64,000 nt of DNA from Massilia sp. CF038 (GTDB lineage: Bacteria; Pseudomonadota; Gammaproteobacteria; Burkholderiales; Burkholderiaceae_D), in contig NZ_FQWU01000001.1 in the NCBI RefSeq assembly GCF_900129765.1, forward strand, positions 2,046,001 to 2,110,000. Reading direction: 5' to 3'. Each line of letters begins with the position of its first letter. Within the stretch, counting starts at the first letter, position 1. Shown here one piece after another: positions 17,369 to 26,782 of this stretch. The position numbers and the translations under genes are program-made. The notes under the pieces were generated by a model. That model did no database searches. It was not told the origin of the DNA and saw nothing but the letters and a program-made list of their open reading frames with translations.

Positions 17369-20140
17369 TCACAGCGACTCGAGCAAGGCCTGCGCTTCCT
17401 GGCGGCGGGCAAAGCCCGGGCCGCTGGCAAGCGCCTTCTGCAGTTGACTGCGGGCAGCGCGCTTGTCGCCTTCCTTTGCCAATAGCATGCCGTAGTGGTA
17501 AAGAATTTCCGGCGCATGGGGCGCCAGCGCGTTGGCTTTTTTCAGCAGGGGCGCCGCACGCGCAAGATTGCCCTGCGCAAGGTGGATCCAGCCCAGTGTG
17601 TCGAGCACGACCGGGCTATCGGGCGCCCTTGCGTAGGCACGCTCGGCAATGGCCAGCGCTTGCCGGTTGCCGACCCGCTGATAGCACCAGGCCAGATCAT
17701 TGAGGGCACTGAGGTTGGCAGGCTCGACTTGCAATACCGCTTCCAGGTGCGGAATGGCGGCGCCAGGATTGCCACCCACCAGCTTGCGGCTGGCCACATG
17801 CAAACGCGTGGGGACGTCTGCCGGATGCTGCGCGAACCAGCGTTCGGCCAGGGCGTCGGCCTCCGCCGCGCGCCCCAGACGGTCCAGCGCGCCACTGATC
17901 TGAATCAGGGCCGCGCCCGAGGGCTGCTTTGAGAACGCCAGCTGATAGGCGCCCAGCGCTTCCTTGTCGCGCCCCTGCGCGCTGTACACATCGCCTTCGA
18001 GCTTGTCACCGGCGCTGGCACCGGGCTGGCTTTTTTTCAGGGCGCTGGCGACCGCCAGCGCCTGAGCCGGCTTGCCTTGATGGAGCAGCAGGTTGACCAG
18101 GGTGATCCGCGCTTCCAGCAAGCCCGGTTCGATCGTCAGCGCCTTGTCCAGCGCCGCCAGGGCAGCTGCGTCCTGCTTTTGCGCGATATGGAGCGAGGCC
18201 AGATACACATGGGGCCGGCCTGAACCAGGACTGAGGGCGGCCAGGCGTGCATAGGCCTCCATCGCTTGCGCAAAGCGCCTGGCGGCGACCGCGCTCTGGC
18301 CCAGCATGCCCAGCACGGCAGCGTTGCCGGGGTGGAGCGACTGCAGTTGCTGGGCCAGCAAGAAGGCTTTGTCAGGCTGGCCGGCCTGCAAGTACAGCTG
18401 GGCCGCGCGCAGTGCCAGCGGCAGCGCATCGGGCTGGGCGGCGCGGGCGCGCTCGATCCAGCTGAGCGCCTCGGGCACCCGCTGCTGTGCCAGGGCCAGA
18501 CGCGCCAGCGCTTCCATCAGCGCGCTGTCACGCGGCATTTTTTCGAGCGCCTTGAGATAGCGCGGCCGGGTATCGGCACTGCGCTGCTCGAGCGCGTCGA
18601 GCCGTTCGAGGTTGGTCAGGGCGGGCAGGTAGGCGGGGTACAGCGCCAGGGCCTTGTTGAAACTGATACGGGCAGCGCGCGCATCGGCGCGTGCCAGGAA
18701 AATGCCGCCCTTGAGGTTTTGTACCAGCGGATTGTCGGCCCGCTGTTCCATCTCCTGGGCCACTTGCAATGCCTTGTCGGTCTGGCCGGCGCGCAGATAG
18801 CTCATGGCCAGCAGGACCCCGGTGGCGGCCGGTTTGTCGCGCGCCAGCTGGTTCGCGTGTTCGAGTTCGCCAATGGCCCGCTCGCTGTCGCCATGGCCCA
18901 GGTGGCTCACTGCCAGCCCGGTGCGGAACGCGGCGCTATCGGGCCGCAGGCTGGCAGCGCGTTCGAACAGCTGCGCCGCCTGGTCGAAGCGGCCGCCGCG
19001 CAGACTGGCCTCGCCAGCGAGAGAGAGCAGTTCGAGGTCATCGGGATAGCGCCCCAGCAGCGGTTCCAGCAAGGACCAGGCTGCCTGCGGGTCGTTGGCA
19101 GCCAGCCGGATCGACACCAGCAGCTTGCTGGCGTAGGGATGGCCCGGATAGGCTTGCAGGAAGCGCTGCAGATGGGCGGCAGCCTCCTGGTGCGCGCCTT
19201 GCGTCATTTGCAGCGCCCCGGCCAATAGCAGACTGGGGTAATGCTCCGGTGCCGCACGCAGCACCCGCTGGACTTTTTCGAGGGCGGCGGCGCGCTGATT
19301 GTCGCGAAAGTCGAGCATGGCTTCGGCGTACAGCAGGCCGACACTGTCGCCGGTGAGCTTGCGCGCGCTGGCCAGGGCGCTGCGGGCCGGGCCGATGCGG
19401 CCGGCATCGATGTGCAGGTTGGCCACATCGACCAGCGCCTGCGCATTGTGGGGATGCCGGGCCAGGATGGCTTGCTGCAGCGCCAGCGCTTGCTCAGTCT
19501 GGCCTTCGGCACGCAGCAGGTCGGCGCGGTAGCGCAGGCAGTCGATCTCGCCTGGATGGGCCGCGAGCGCGCGCACGAGCAGGGTGTGCGCGCGCGCCGT
19601 TTGCTTTTCCCATACCGCAATGCGTGCCAGACCCAGCAGAGATTGCGCCGACTCGGGACTGAGCTTGAGTGCCTCCGAGAACTGGGTGCGCGCCTCGTCC
19701 ACTTTGCCCTGGCCAAGCAGGGCGTTGCCGCGCAAGGCCAGGATGGCGGGGCGCTGCGCGGGCGCCGTTGCCGGCCCGATTTCGCTCAGGACCTGGTCGT
19801 AGCGGCCCTGCATGAGGAGCGCCTTGCCCAGCAAAAGCATGACCTTGCCAGCGTCGGCACCGAGCCCGCGTGCGCGGCGCAATTCCTGTTCCGCCGCTTG
19901 CGGATCGGCCTGCGCGAGGTACACCTCGCCCAGCAGCAGGCGGGCGCCGCGATGGGTGCTGTCCTTTTGCAGGGCGCCTTTGAGCATGATGACGGCCGTG
20001 CGCGGCTCGCCTTGCTCCTGGGCGTGACGCGCCGCCAGCACCATGCTGTCCGGGTCGCGTGGACTGCAGGCGCCAAGACAGCCTGCCAGCAACAGGGCAA
20101 GGACCACAGTGACGGGGGAACGACGGGCTTGCGTGGGCAT
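17369..20140 (-). CDS. prsT: PEP-CTERM-system TPR lipoprotein PrsT
   Basis: This 923-residue protein starts with a lipoprotein signal (VVLALLLAGCLGAC) and otherwise consists of tandem tetratricopeptide repeats, roughly twenty or more, covering the full length. This is the architecture and size of PrsT, the large TPR lipoprotein that accompanies XrtA/PrsK/PrsR loci. It probably sits in the periplasm anchored to the outer membrane and helps assemble or export polysaccharide or PEP-CTERM proteins; that role is inferred for the family. The ATG at 20140 was chosen because the lipobox lies about 24 residues in; a longer start would bury the signal peptide. It is divergent from the epimerase gene. 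Confidence 0.92.
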   Translation of the reverse strand: MPTQARRSPVTVVLALLLAGCLGACSPRDPDSMVLAARHAQEQGEPRTAVIMLKGALQKDSTHRGARLLLGEVYLAQADPQAAEQELRRARGLGADAGKVMLLLGKALLMQGRYDQVLSEIGPATAPAQRPAILALRGNALLGQGKVDEARTQFSEALKLSPESAQSLLGLARIAVWEKQTARAHTLLVRALAAHPGEIDCLRYRADLLRAEGQTEQALALQQAILARHPHNAQALVDVANLHIDAGRIGPARSALASARKLTGDSVGLLYAEAMLDFRDNQRAAALEKVQRVLRAAPEHYPSLLLAGALQMTQGAHQEAAAHLQRFLQAYPGHPYASKLLVSIRLAANDPQAAWSLLEPLLGRYPDDLELLSLAGEASLRGGRFDQAAQLFERAASLRPDSAAFRTGLAVSHLGHGDSERAIGELEHANQLARDKPAATGVLLAMSYLRAGQTDKALQVAQEMEQRADNPLVQNLKGGIFLARADARAARISFNKALALYPAYLPALTNLERLDALEQRSADTRPRYLKALEKMPRDSALMEALARLALAQQRVPEALSWIERARAAQPDALPLALRAAQLYLQAGQPDKAFLLAQQLQSLHPGNAAVLGMLGQSAVAARRFAQAMEAYARLAALSPGSGRPHVYLASLHIAQKQDAAALAALDKALTIEPGLLEARITLVNLLLHQGKPAQALAVASALKKSQPGASAGDKLEGDVYSAQGRDKEALGAYQLAFSKQPSGAALIQISGALDRLGRAAEADALAERWFAQHPADVPTRLHVASRKLVGGNPGAAIPHLEAVLQVEPANLSALNDLAWCYQRVGNRQALAIAERAYARAPDSPVVLDTLGWIHLAQGNLARAAPLLKKANALAPHAPEILYHYGMLLAKEGDKRAARSQLQKALASGPGFARRQEAQALLESL

Positions 20141-20362
20141 GGTTTCTCCGGCTCGGGACAGGGGCAGACCAGCCATAGAGTACGGACATGTGGCGCGCGC
20201 ACGTTTGAGCCAGCTCAAGCATTTCCAACTGGCACGCTCAAGTGTGAATGTTCACGCATTTGCTGATTATCAAAGGTGTGACCGGTCCGGTCCGTAGAAT
20301 TTCCCCATCGCCCCTCAGCGGGCCTTGCCTGCCGTTCCACACGGCGTTTCGGAGGTCGACCC

Positions 20363-20422
20363 ATGAAACATGCTAATTCCAGTGGACCGCTGCGGTCCCT
20401 GCCTGGTGCGAGGCGGTGCTGA
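20363..20422 (+). CDS. Possible 19-residue leader peptide coupled to the epimerase gene
   Basis: An ATG at 20363 has a strong CGGAGG site seven bases upstream and opens a 19-codon frame, [19 protein letters not shown], ending in TGA whose final A is the first base of the epimerase ATG (TGATG). The arrangement would couple translation of the epimerase to this small frame. There is no homology evidence. It could be a leader peptide or a chance frame, but the ribosome-binding site here is better than that of the epimerase itself. Confidence 0.45.
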   Translation: MKHANSSGPLRSLPGARRC

Positions 20423-21483
20423 TGGGGACCGCCAAGCCGCAGGCGGCAACCGCTTACGATCGTGCACTGTGCGCCTTGCGCGCGCAGCCCAGGCGCTGGC
20501 TGATCACCGGCGTGGCCGGCTTTGTCGGCTCCAATCTGCTTGAAACCTTGCTGCGCAACGGACAGCAGGTCACCGGCCTGGATAATTTCATGACAGGCTA
20601 CCGCGACAATCTCGACCAGGTGCAAACCCTGGTACCGGCCAGTGCCTGGCAACGCTTTCAATTTATCGAAGGCGATATCCGCTGTCTGGCCAGCTGCAAG
20701 CGTGCCTGCAGCAATGTGGACTATGTCTTGCATCAGGCTGCGCTTGGCTCCGTCGGGCGCTCGATCGAAGACCCGATCCTCACCAGCGACATCAACATGA
20801 TCGGCTTTCTGAACGTGCTGGTGGCCGCGCGCGACGCCGGCGTACGCCGCCTTGTGTATGCCGCATCCAGTGCGACCTACGGTGACCACCCGGAATTGCC
20901 CAAGGTGGAAGAGCGGATCGGACGCCCCCTGTCGCCGTACGCGCTGACCAAGCACGTCAATGAAGTGTATGCCGACATGTTCGCGCGCTGCTACCAGACC
21001 GAGGCCATCGGGCTGCGCTACTTTAATGTGTTCGGTCCGCGCCAGGACCCGAACGGGCCGTATGCCGCCGTGATCCCGCAATGGTTCAGCGCCATGATCA
21101 ACAATGCCCGTCTCAATATCAACGGCGATGGCAAAAGCAGCCGCGACTTCTGCTTTGTCGACAATGCGGTCCAGGCCAATCTGCTGGCCAGCCTCAGCAC
21201 GGACCCGGCCGCGGTCAACCAGGTGTACAACGTGGCGGTCAATGCGCGTACCAGCCTGAACGAATTGTATGCGCTGATGCGGCGCATGCTGGACCAGCGT
21301 TTCCCGCACCTGCTCGACTACCAGCCGCACTACACCGATTTTCGCGCTGGCGATGTGCGTCATTCCCAGGCCGATATTTCGAAAGCGGCGCGTTTGCTCG
21401 GCTACGAGCCTACCCACCGCCTGGAGGATGGCTTGCGCGAATCCCTTGACTGGTATGTGGCGCACCTGCGCACCCGGCAATGA
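20422..21483 (+). CDS. UDP-GlcNAc/GlcNAcA C4-epimerase-like enzyme (WbpP/TviC type)
   Basis: This 353-residue short-chain dehydrogenase of the extended class interconverts UDP-GlcNAc and UDP-GalNAc or their uronic acids, supplying building blocks for the polysaccharide. The N-terminal NAD site is [14 protein letters not shown], the catalytic region shows [18 protein letters not shown] and the YxxxK pair YALTK, and [20 protein letters not shown] is very close to WbpP/TviC enzymes. The ATG at 20422 was chosen (GAGG eight bases upstream); a GTG two codons earlier is an alternative. Its start overlaps the stop of a small upstream frame. Confidence 0.92.
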   Translation: MGTAKPQAATAYDRALCALRAQPRRWLITGVAGFVGSNLLETLLRNGQQVTGLDNFMTGYRDNLDQVQTLVPASAWQRFQFIEGDIRCLASCKRACSNVDYVLHQAALGSVGRSIEDPILTSDINMIGFLNVLVAARDAGVRRLVYAASSATYGDHPELPKVEERIGRPLSPYALTKHVNEVYADMFARCYQTEAIGLRYFNVFGPRQDPNGPYAAVIPQWFSAMINNARLNINGDGKSSRDFCFVDNAVQANLLASLSTDPAAVNQVYNVAVNARTSLNELYALMRRMLDQRFPHLLDYQPHYTDFRAGDVRHSQADISKAARLLGYEPTHRLEDGLRESLDWYVAHLRTRQ

Positions 21484-21504
21484 GCGCACCCGTGCCGCGC
21501 GCGG

Positions 21505-22890
21505 CTAGGGCAGGGCCTTGCGCACGGGTAGCACGCGTACCACGCCCCGAAAATCGACCGTGTGCAGGGTGACTGGCCGGCGCCACAGGCGGGCCACGTA
21601 GTCGATGACTTTTTCGGCTTGGGTCAGCTCCAGGCCGCGGCCGTCGCGCAGATAGTCGTGCTCCAGTTCCAGCGTGCCGTCGGCGCCAGTGCGCTTGACG
21701 GTGATGGTGGGGGCACCGTAATTGTATTTGGGCCCCAGAATGGCTTCACGGATTGCCACGATATCGCGGTTGACCATGCGTGTTTCGCCGTCCTTGCGTG
21801 TCTCGTAGACGAACAGATCGAGTTCGTCGGCCAGTGCCTGATCGAGATAATTGCGCACAAAGCCGAAATCGTCTTCCTCGCGGCAGATCTGGCGCGCTTT
21901 CTCCATGCCCTGATGCGCAATGATGTGCTCCCACATGGCAAATCCCAGGTGGTAGGGGTTGACCGACAGGGCCAGGGCTTGATCGTTGCCAAAGGGCCGC
22001 ACCACGTCGGAGTGGGCCTTGAGGGCGACCAGGTACAGCGCTTCGGGCAGAAAGCGCGCCTCCCGCAGCAGCCGGGCATGCCAGTACGAGGCCCAGCCTT
22101 CGTTCATGATCTGGCAGGCAAAGATGGGATGGAAGTAAAACGCTTCTTCGCGCACGGCCAGAAAGATGTCCCGTTCCCACTCGGCCATGTCGGGCGCGTA
22201 ATGGGCAATGAACCAGAGCAGATCGGCCTCGGGCTGGGGCGGCAGAGGAGCGCGCCGCGGCGCGTCAGCGGCGCCGTCGGGCGGCTCGGCGCCGGCCAGC
22301 TTTGCGAAACGCAGGGCGAAGGGATCGGCGCCGGGTGCGGGCGGCGGCGCGAGAAATTCGGGATACAGCGGCCGATGCAGCGGCTGGTTGACATCGATAT
22401 GGGTTTCCAGTGCCAGCGCGGCGTCCAGCACGGCTTCGACCCTTTCCTGGCCGTGCGCCGTCAATGCCCGTTCCAGGCGGTGAGCCCGGGCTGCGCTTTG
22501 CTCAAGGATATGGCCGCCAGCCATGGCCATGAAACGGGTGAAGAGCTGATTGTTTTTGGCGAAATCGGCGTGGCCCAGGACGTGGGCGGTGACCAGGGTG
22601 TTTTCCGCCAGCGAGTTTTGTTCCTGTAAAAACGCCTGGCAAGGGTCTCCTGGAAACATGACCTCGAAAATACGCGAGTGGCCCATGTGCTGACGCACCA
22701 GCTGGTGGATGTAGCGCACCCCAAAGGACCAGTGGCGCATGCGTACCGGTAGACCATACACGGCAATTTCAAGCATGAAGTTTGCCGGCACCAGGTCAAA
22801 ACTGACAGGGTAAAAGTCCAGCCCCAGTTCCTGGGCCAGGACGAGAAATTGCTCGGCGTAGTTGTCGAGCGCGGCACTGGTGCTGTTCAT
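21505..22890 (-). CDS. SpoVR/YcgB-family protein
   Basis: This 461-residue SpoVR-family protein is somewhat shorter than E. coli YcgB (about 510). It contains FYPVSFDLVPANFM and HWSFGVRY near the N-terminus, NTLVTAHVLGHADFAKNN in the centre, and ACQIMNEGWASYWHARLL, all typical of the family. The biochemical function is unknown; in spore formers SpoVR affects cortex formation, in proteobacteria it travels with prkA and yeaH under nutrient stress. The ATG at 22890 overlaps the stop of the yeaH-like gene by four bases, which fixes the start. It is the third gene of the prkA operon. Confidence 0.95.
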   Translation of the reverse strand: MNSTSAALDNYAEQFLVLAQELGLDFYPVSFDLVPANFMLEIAVYGLPVRMRHWSFGVRYIHQLVRQHMGHSRIFEVMFPGDPCQAFLQEQNSLAENTLVTAHVLGHADFAKNNQLFTRFMAMAGGHILEQSAARAHRLERALTAHGQERVEAVLDAALALETHIDVNQPLHRPLYPEFLAPPPAPGADPFALRFAKLAGAEPPDGAADAPRRAPLPPQPEADLLWFIAHYAPDMAEWERDIFLAVREEAFYFHPIFACQIMNEGWASYWHARLLREARFLPEALYLVALKAHSDVVRPFGNDQALALSVNPYHLGFAMWEHIIAHQGMEKARQICREEDDFGFVRNYLDQALADELDLFVYETRKDGETRMVNRDIVAIREAILGPKYNYGAPTITVKRTGADGTLELEHDYLRDGRGLELTQAEKVIDYVARLWRRPVTLHTVDFRGVVRVLPVRKALP

Positions 22891-24050
22891 GGGCTCACCG
22901 CCGTATCTGTCGCCATTTCGCGCATGAAAAAGGCACGCAGTGCGCGCCAGATATCGTCGGGCCCGGACAGCGCGCTGCTGCCCACGGGCAGGCCGCGCCG
23001 CTCCAGTTCCTTGCACAGGCGCCGCATTTCGGTCTCGAGTGCGCGGGGCACGCCCGGCAGGGTTTCGACGTAGCCAATATAGTTCACCTGGCTGGCCAGC
23101 TCGGCCAGTGCCAGCTGGGCCGGCTGGCGATCTTCGGTAAAGTTTTCGCCGTCGGAGGCGTAGAACAGGTAGATGTTGTCGCGACTGGGGTCGAGTTCCT
23201 TGCGCAACAGATCGAGAATCAGGCGGAAGGCGCTGGAGGCGATGGTGCCGCCCATGCCCGATACCTGGAAGAACTCTTGTTCGGTAAATTCCCATGCGTG
23301 GGTCGTATGCGCGATAAAGCGCGTGTCAACACGGGCATATTTGCGCCGGATGCCTTGCAGGGCGAAGAAAAAGAAGGACTTGGCCAGCTTGCGTTCGAGC
23401 TGGGTCATGCTGGCAGAGACGTCAATGGCGAACAGGATGGTGGCGCTGGTGCTGGGCCGCACCCGGGTGACGATCTGGCGAAAGCGCAGATCGTCATTGG
23501 TAAAGGGCAGGGGATCGGTCTGCATGGCGCGGCGTTTGATGGCTTCTTTGACGGTGCGGCGCCGGTCCAGGCGCGAGGGCGCGCCGCGTTTGTCCCAGCC
23601 CTGGCGTACCAGCTCGGCCTGGTCGATTCTGGACCCGGGCCTGGGTTGCAGATCGGGCAGTTGGAGTTCTTCCCAGATCCAGTCCATGACATCGTCGATC
23701 GACAGTTCCATCAGCAAGCGCACGGCGCCGTCTTCGCTGCCGCCAGCAGCGCCCGCGTCGGGGCCACCATCGTCGGGCAGACCGGGCTGCAGCAGGTCGC
23801 CGGGTGCGCCGCCGCCCTGGCCCGCGCCGCGCTCGCTACGGCCTTCGGCCAGCTTGAACCTGGCGTGCTCAAGCATGCGAACAGGCACCTGGACTGTCCG
23901 TTGCTGCGGCCCGGTGATCAGGTCCGGACCGGCAATCAGGTCAGGCAAGTGGCTCTGGACCGCGTCGCGCACCTTGTTGTTGTGCCGCAGCCAGTCATGC
24001 GCCCCGCGGGAAAACAGTTCGTACCAGGCGCTGTTGTTGCTTGCGCTCAC
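22887..24050 (-). CDS. YeaH/YhbH-family protein (DUF444, VWA-like)
   Basis: This 387-residue protein of the DUF444 family has a C-terminal von Willebrand A-like fold with the metal-site sequence FAIDVSASM (DxSxS). It also has a Gly-rich variable linker around residues 75-105, and the N-terminal WYELFSRGAHDWLRHNNKVR. It acts with the PrkA kinase and the SpoVR protein in a conserved three-gene stress unit; the molecular role is not established. The gene starts 16 bases after the prkA stop and overlaps spoVR by four bases. Confidence 0.94.
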   Translation of the reverse strand: MSASNNSAWYELFSRGAHDWLRHNNKVRDAVQSHLPDLIAGPDLITGPQQRTVQVPVRMLEHARFKLAEGRSERGAGQGGGAPGDLLQPGLPDDGGPDAGAAGGSEDGAVRLLMELSIDDVMDWIWEELQLPDLQPRPGSRIDQAELVRQGWDKRGAPSRLDRRRTVKEAIKRRAMQTDPLPFTNDDLRFRQIVTRVRPSTSATILFAIDVSASMTQLERKLAKSFFFFALQGIRRKYARVDTRFIAHTTHAWEFTEQEFFQVSGMGGTIASSAFRLILDLLRKELDPSRDNIYLFYASDGENFTEDRQPAQLALAELASQVNYIGYVETLPGVPRALETEMRRLCKELERRGLPVGSSALSGPDDIWRALRAFFMREMATDTAVSP

Positions 24051-24066
24051 CTTGCCTCCGATGTGG

Positions 24067-26022
24067 CTACTCTTGCGCCAGCAGGGTGGTTACGTAATTG
24101 AGCGCCTCGCGCGCGCTGTGATTGTCGTAACCGTATTCGTCGACCATGCGCTGTTCAACGGCCGATATTTTGCTGCGGACTTCGTCGTCAGGGCGTTTGG
24201 TGGAACTGACCAGGCGCAGCACATCGCGCCGCTGTTCGAACAGGTATTGTTGTACCGCGTCGTTCAATTGCAGATGGCTTTCGAGGCTGAACTTGAGGCC
24301 ACGCTTGTAGGCACCCATGGCCTTGCGTACGACTTCCTGGCGGAACGATTGTTTGCCCGATTCGGAAATGTGGATCTTTTCCTCGACCGCACGCAGAAAG
24401 CGTTCGTCGGGGCGCCGTTCTTCGTTGGTGATGGGATCCTTGATGTGGCGGTTGTCAAGCATGGCTTCGACCTCGTCGATGTACTTGTTGAGCAAATCTT
24501 GCGCCTCCTGTTCGAAGGAGACAAACAAGGCCTTGTGCACGTCCTCTTTGACCCAGCGGTTGTAAAAGTCCTTGCGCGTCAGGACCAGGTAATCGACCCA
24601 TTTGCGCTTTTTTTTGGGATCGATCCGGGCATCGCTTTCAATGCCGTCCTTGAGTGCAAGCAGGACATCCATGGTGGACAGGCTCTGGCGGTTGGATTGA
24701 ATGATGGCGTTGGACAGGGCATTGATCACGAAGCGCGGCGAGACGCCCGCCAGGCCTTCATCGGGTGCTTTTTCGCGTTCCTTGACGCGCCGCACGTCGG
24801 CCCGGTTGACCCCGTCCACCTCTTCGTCGGCATGGATACGGATATTTTTGACCAGTTCCACGTCCTTGTCGTCGCCGTCCTGGATGCGGCTGAGAATGGC
24901 AAACACGGCAGCGGCGTGCAGCACATGCGGGTCGAGGTGCACATCGCGAAACGCCGGCGCGGCGGCCGAGATCAGCTTGCGGTAGATGCGCGCTTCCTGG
25001 CGGTAGTTCAGCGTGTAGGGCACCTGGATGATGACCATGCGGTCCAGCAGCGCCTCGTTCTCGCTTTCTTGCAGAAATTTGCGAAATTCGGCCAGATTGG
25101 TATGGGCCAGGATGGTTTCGTCCAGGTAGATCAGGGGAAAGCGCGCCACCTTGACGTTTTTTTCCTGGGTCAGGGTCAGCAGCAGATAAAGAAACTCGCG
25201 CTTGACCTTGAGAATTTCGATCATTTCCAGAATGCCCCGGCTGGCGGCGTACACGGCTCCGGACCAGGACCAGGCGCGCGGGTCGCCTTCGTCGCCGTAC
25301 AGGGCCACTTTGGACAGGTCGACCGAGCCGACCAGATCTGCCAGATCGGCCGTGGTGGGATCGTGCGGTGCATACGTGCCGATCGCACTGCGCCCGGATT
25401 CGGAAATGAAGAAGCGCTCGATGGGCATTTGCAGGAAGTCGCCCTGATACTGGTCTTCGAGACGCGCGCGGCAGTGGGGGCAGATGTCGCCGCTGATGTC
25501 GATGCCATAGGTATTGCGGCAGCTGGCGCGCATGGTATGCGGCACCAGGTGCAGGGGCGACTCGTGCACGGGGCAGCCGGCAATGGCATACAGGGCGCCG
25601 TCGTCGGTGTAGCTGTATTCTTCCAGCGCGCGCTTGAGCAGGATGACCAGCGACGACTTGCCTCCCGACGGCGGCCCCAGCAACAGGAGCAGGCGGCGTC
25701 CGACCTCGGACCCGGCAGCGGCCGCCTTGAAATAATCAATCACACGCTCGAGCGCGTCGTCAATGCCGAACAGCTCGTCCTCGAACAGGCCGCAGCGCAG
25801 CCGGCCCTCGCTGTCGTGGGTGCAGCGCGCGCGGATCATGTCCCAGATATATTGGTGCGAGCTGCGGGCAAGTTGCTGGGCGGCGCCGGGGAAGCGCTGC
25901 TCCATGAACGCGGAAAACGGGCCGGACCAGTGCTCGGCGCGGTGCTGCCGGGTAAAACGCCCCAGATCACGGAGGAATGCGTCTTGCTGTTCTGGCCTTG
26001 CATTACCAATGTCGTCGCTCAC
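24067..26022 (-). CDS. prkA: PrkA/YeaG serine protein kinase
   Basis: This protein of about 651 residues is of the PrkA family: an AAA+-like N-terminal domain with Walker A GPPSGGKSSL and a C-terminal kinase domain related to cAMP-dependent kinases. The family length is about 640. In enterobacteria YeaG-YeaH respond to nitrogen and carbon starvation. The start is set at GTG 26022, which has GGAGG four bases upstream; a TTG six codons earlier contains that same Shine-Dalgarno sequence in its codons and is less likely. It leads the prkA-yeaH-spoVR operon. No sigma-54 promoter with correct spacing was found in the 234 bases upstream. Confidence 0.95.
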   Translation of the reverse strand: MSDDIGNARPEQQDAFLRDLGRFTRQHRAEHWSGPFSAFMEQRFPGAAQQLARSSHQYIWDMIRARCTHDSEGRLRCGLFEDELFGIDDALERVIDYFKAAAAGSEVGRRLLLLLGPPSGGKSSLVILLKRALEEYSYTDDGALYAIAGCPVHESPLHLVPHTMRASCRNTYGIDISGDICPHCRARLEDQYQGDFLQMPIERFFISESGRSAIGTYAPHDPTTADLADLVGSVDLSKVALYGDEGDPRAWSWSGAVYAASRGILEMIEILKVKREFLYLLLTLTQEKNVKVARFPLIYLDETILAHTNLAEFRKFLQESENEALLDRMVIIQVPYTLNYRQEARIYRKLISAAAPAFRDVHLDPHVLHAAAVFAILSRIQDGDDKDVELVKNIRIHADEEVDGVNRADVRRVKEREKAPDEGLAGVSPRFVINALSNAIIQSNRQSLSTMDVLLALKDGIESDARIDPKKKRKWVDYLVLTRKDFYNRWVKEDVHKALFVSFEQEAQDLLNKYIDEVEAMLDNRHIKDPITNEERRPDERFLRAVEEKIHISESGKQSFRQEVVRKAMGAYKRGLKFSLESHLQLNDAVQQYLFEQRRDVLRLVSSTKRPDDEVRSKISAVEQRMVDEYGYDNHSAREALNYVTTLLAQE

Positions 26023-26256
26023 AGTGCCTCCGCAGATCAAGGCACAGGGCCTTTTTTCCTAGTATCTGTGGGTGCGCCACGAATCGGATGAGGCGCGTCA
26101 ATGTGCGCCATTGAACCTATTGCCAGCGCCAACGGGCTGAGCCAATTGCGCACCCGCCTCACAAGTTGACTCGACGTAAGTTCGAACCCGCACAGACCTG
26201 CCCAGCGTGCGGCGCTAGCATGCAGGCTCTACTTATGCACAAGAAAAGGAAGCCGC

Positions 26257-26754
26257 ATGTCCGCCTACGACCACTCCAGCCAGGTTGCCGAACTCCAGTC
26301 CAAAGTCAAAGCAATCAAATTCGCCATGTTTACTACCGTGGATCAGTACGACCACCTGATCAGCCGCCCCATGACGTGCCAGGACATCGACAGCGAAGGC
26401 AATCTCTGGTTCTATACCTCGACCGAGGCCGATATCTGGGAAAACATCGCTGCCCAGCCCGACGTCAATCTGAGTTTCGCCAACCCCGACGACAGTGTGT
26501 ATGTGTCCGTCAGCGGGCGCGCCGAGCGCGTGGTCGACCGCGAGGAAATCAAGGCGCGCTGGAATGCGGCGGTGCAAGCCTGGTTCCCCGCCGGCCCCGA
26601 CGACCCGCACGCCGTCCTGATCCGCGTGGTGTCCGACACGGCCGAGTACTGGGATTCCAATTCCAGCAGCATGGTCCAGCTGTACCAGATGGCCAAGTCG
26701 GTGCTGACCGGGACCAAGCCCCATGACGGCGAACACGGCCGCCTCAAGCTCTGA
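26257..26754 (+). CDS. General-stress-protein-26-like flavin-binding protein (PNPOx fold)
   Basis: This 165-residue split-barrel protein of the pyridoxamine-phosphate-oxidase-like superfamily has the conserved order MFTTVDQYDHLISRPM, LWFYTSTEADIWENI and NLSFANPDDSVYVSVSGRAE, followed by the C-terminal region with AEYWDSNSSSM. Members bind FMN or FAD and are linked to general stress responses, but their catalytic activity is mostly unknown. The ATG at 26257 has an AGGAAG site. The downstream DUF445 gene starts within or just after its end. Confidence 0.92.
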   Translation: MSAYDHSSQVAELQSKVKAIKFAMFTTVDQYDHLISRPMTCQDIDSEGNLWFYTSTEADIWENIAAQPDVNLSFANPDDSVYVSVSGRAERVVDREEIKARWNAAVQAWFPAGPDDPHAVLIRVVSDTAEYWDSNSSSMVQLYQMAKSVLTGTKPHDGEHGRLKL

Positions 26755-26782
26755 ACGGTCCGGCCCGCGTGCAGGGCCGGCC

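Noticed and set aside
14860-17517. An 885-codon open frame on the minus strand
   Set aside because: It lies fully opposite the N-acyl amino acid synthase and oxidase genes, which have clear family motifs. Its product is low-complexity His/Gln/Gly/Ala-rich, as expected from antisense reading of GC-rich genes.
20230-20246. TGGCACG, a -24-like sequence upstream of the epimerase gene
   Set aside because: No -12 element (GC) occurs at ten bases distance; the sequence there is AGTGT, so a sigma-54 promoter is not supported.
23173-26091. A 972-codon open frame on the plus strand
   Set aside because: It is antisense to prkA and the yeaH-like gene, which are fully supported. The predicted protein has no domain and is an effect of GC-rich codon usage.
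26179-26190. GTTCGAACCC, resembling a tRNA T-loop
   Set aside because: No acceptor stem, anticodon arm or D arm can be formed around it on either strand.
26023-26256. Expected sigma-54 promoter for prkA, as in the enterobacterial yeaGH operon
   Set aside because: All GCCA-type candidates on the minus strand were checked and none has GC at the right distance; one candidate is off by one base.
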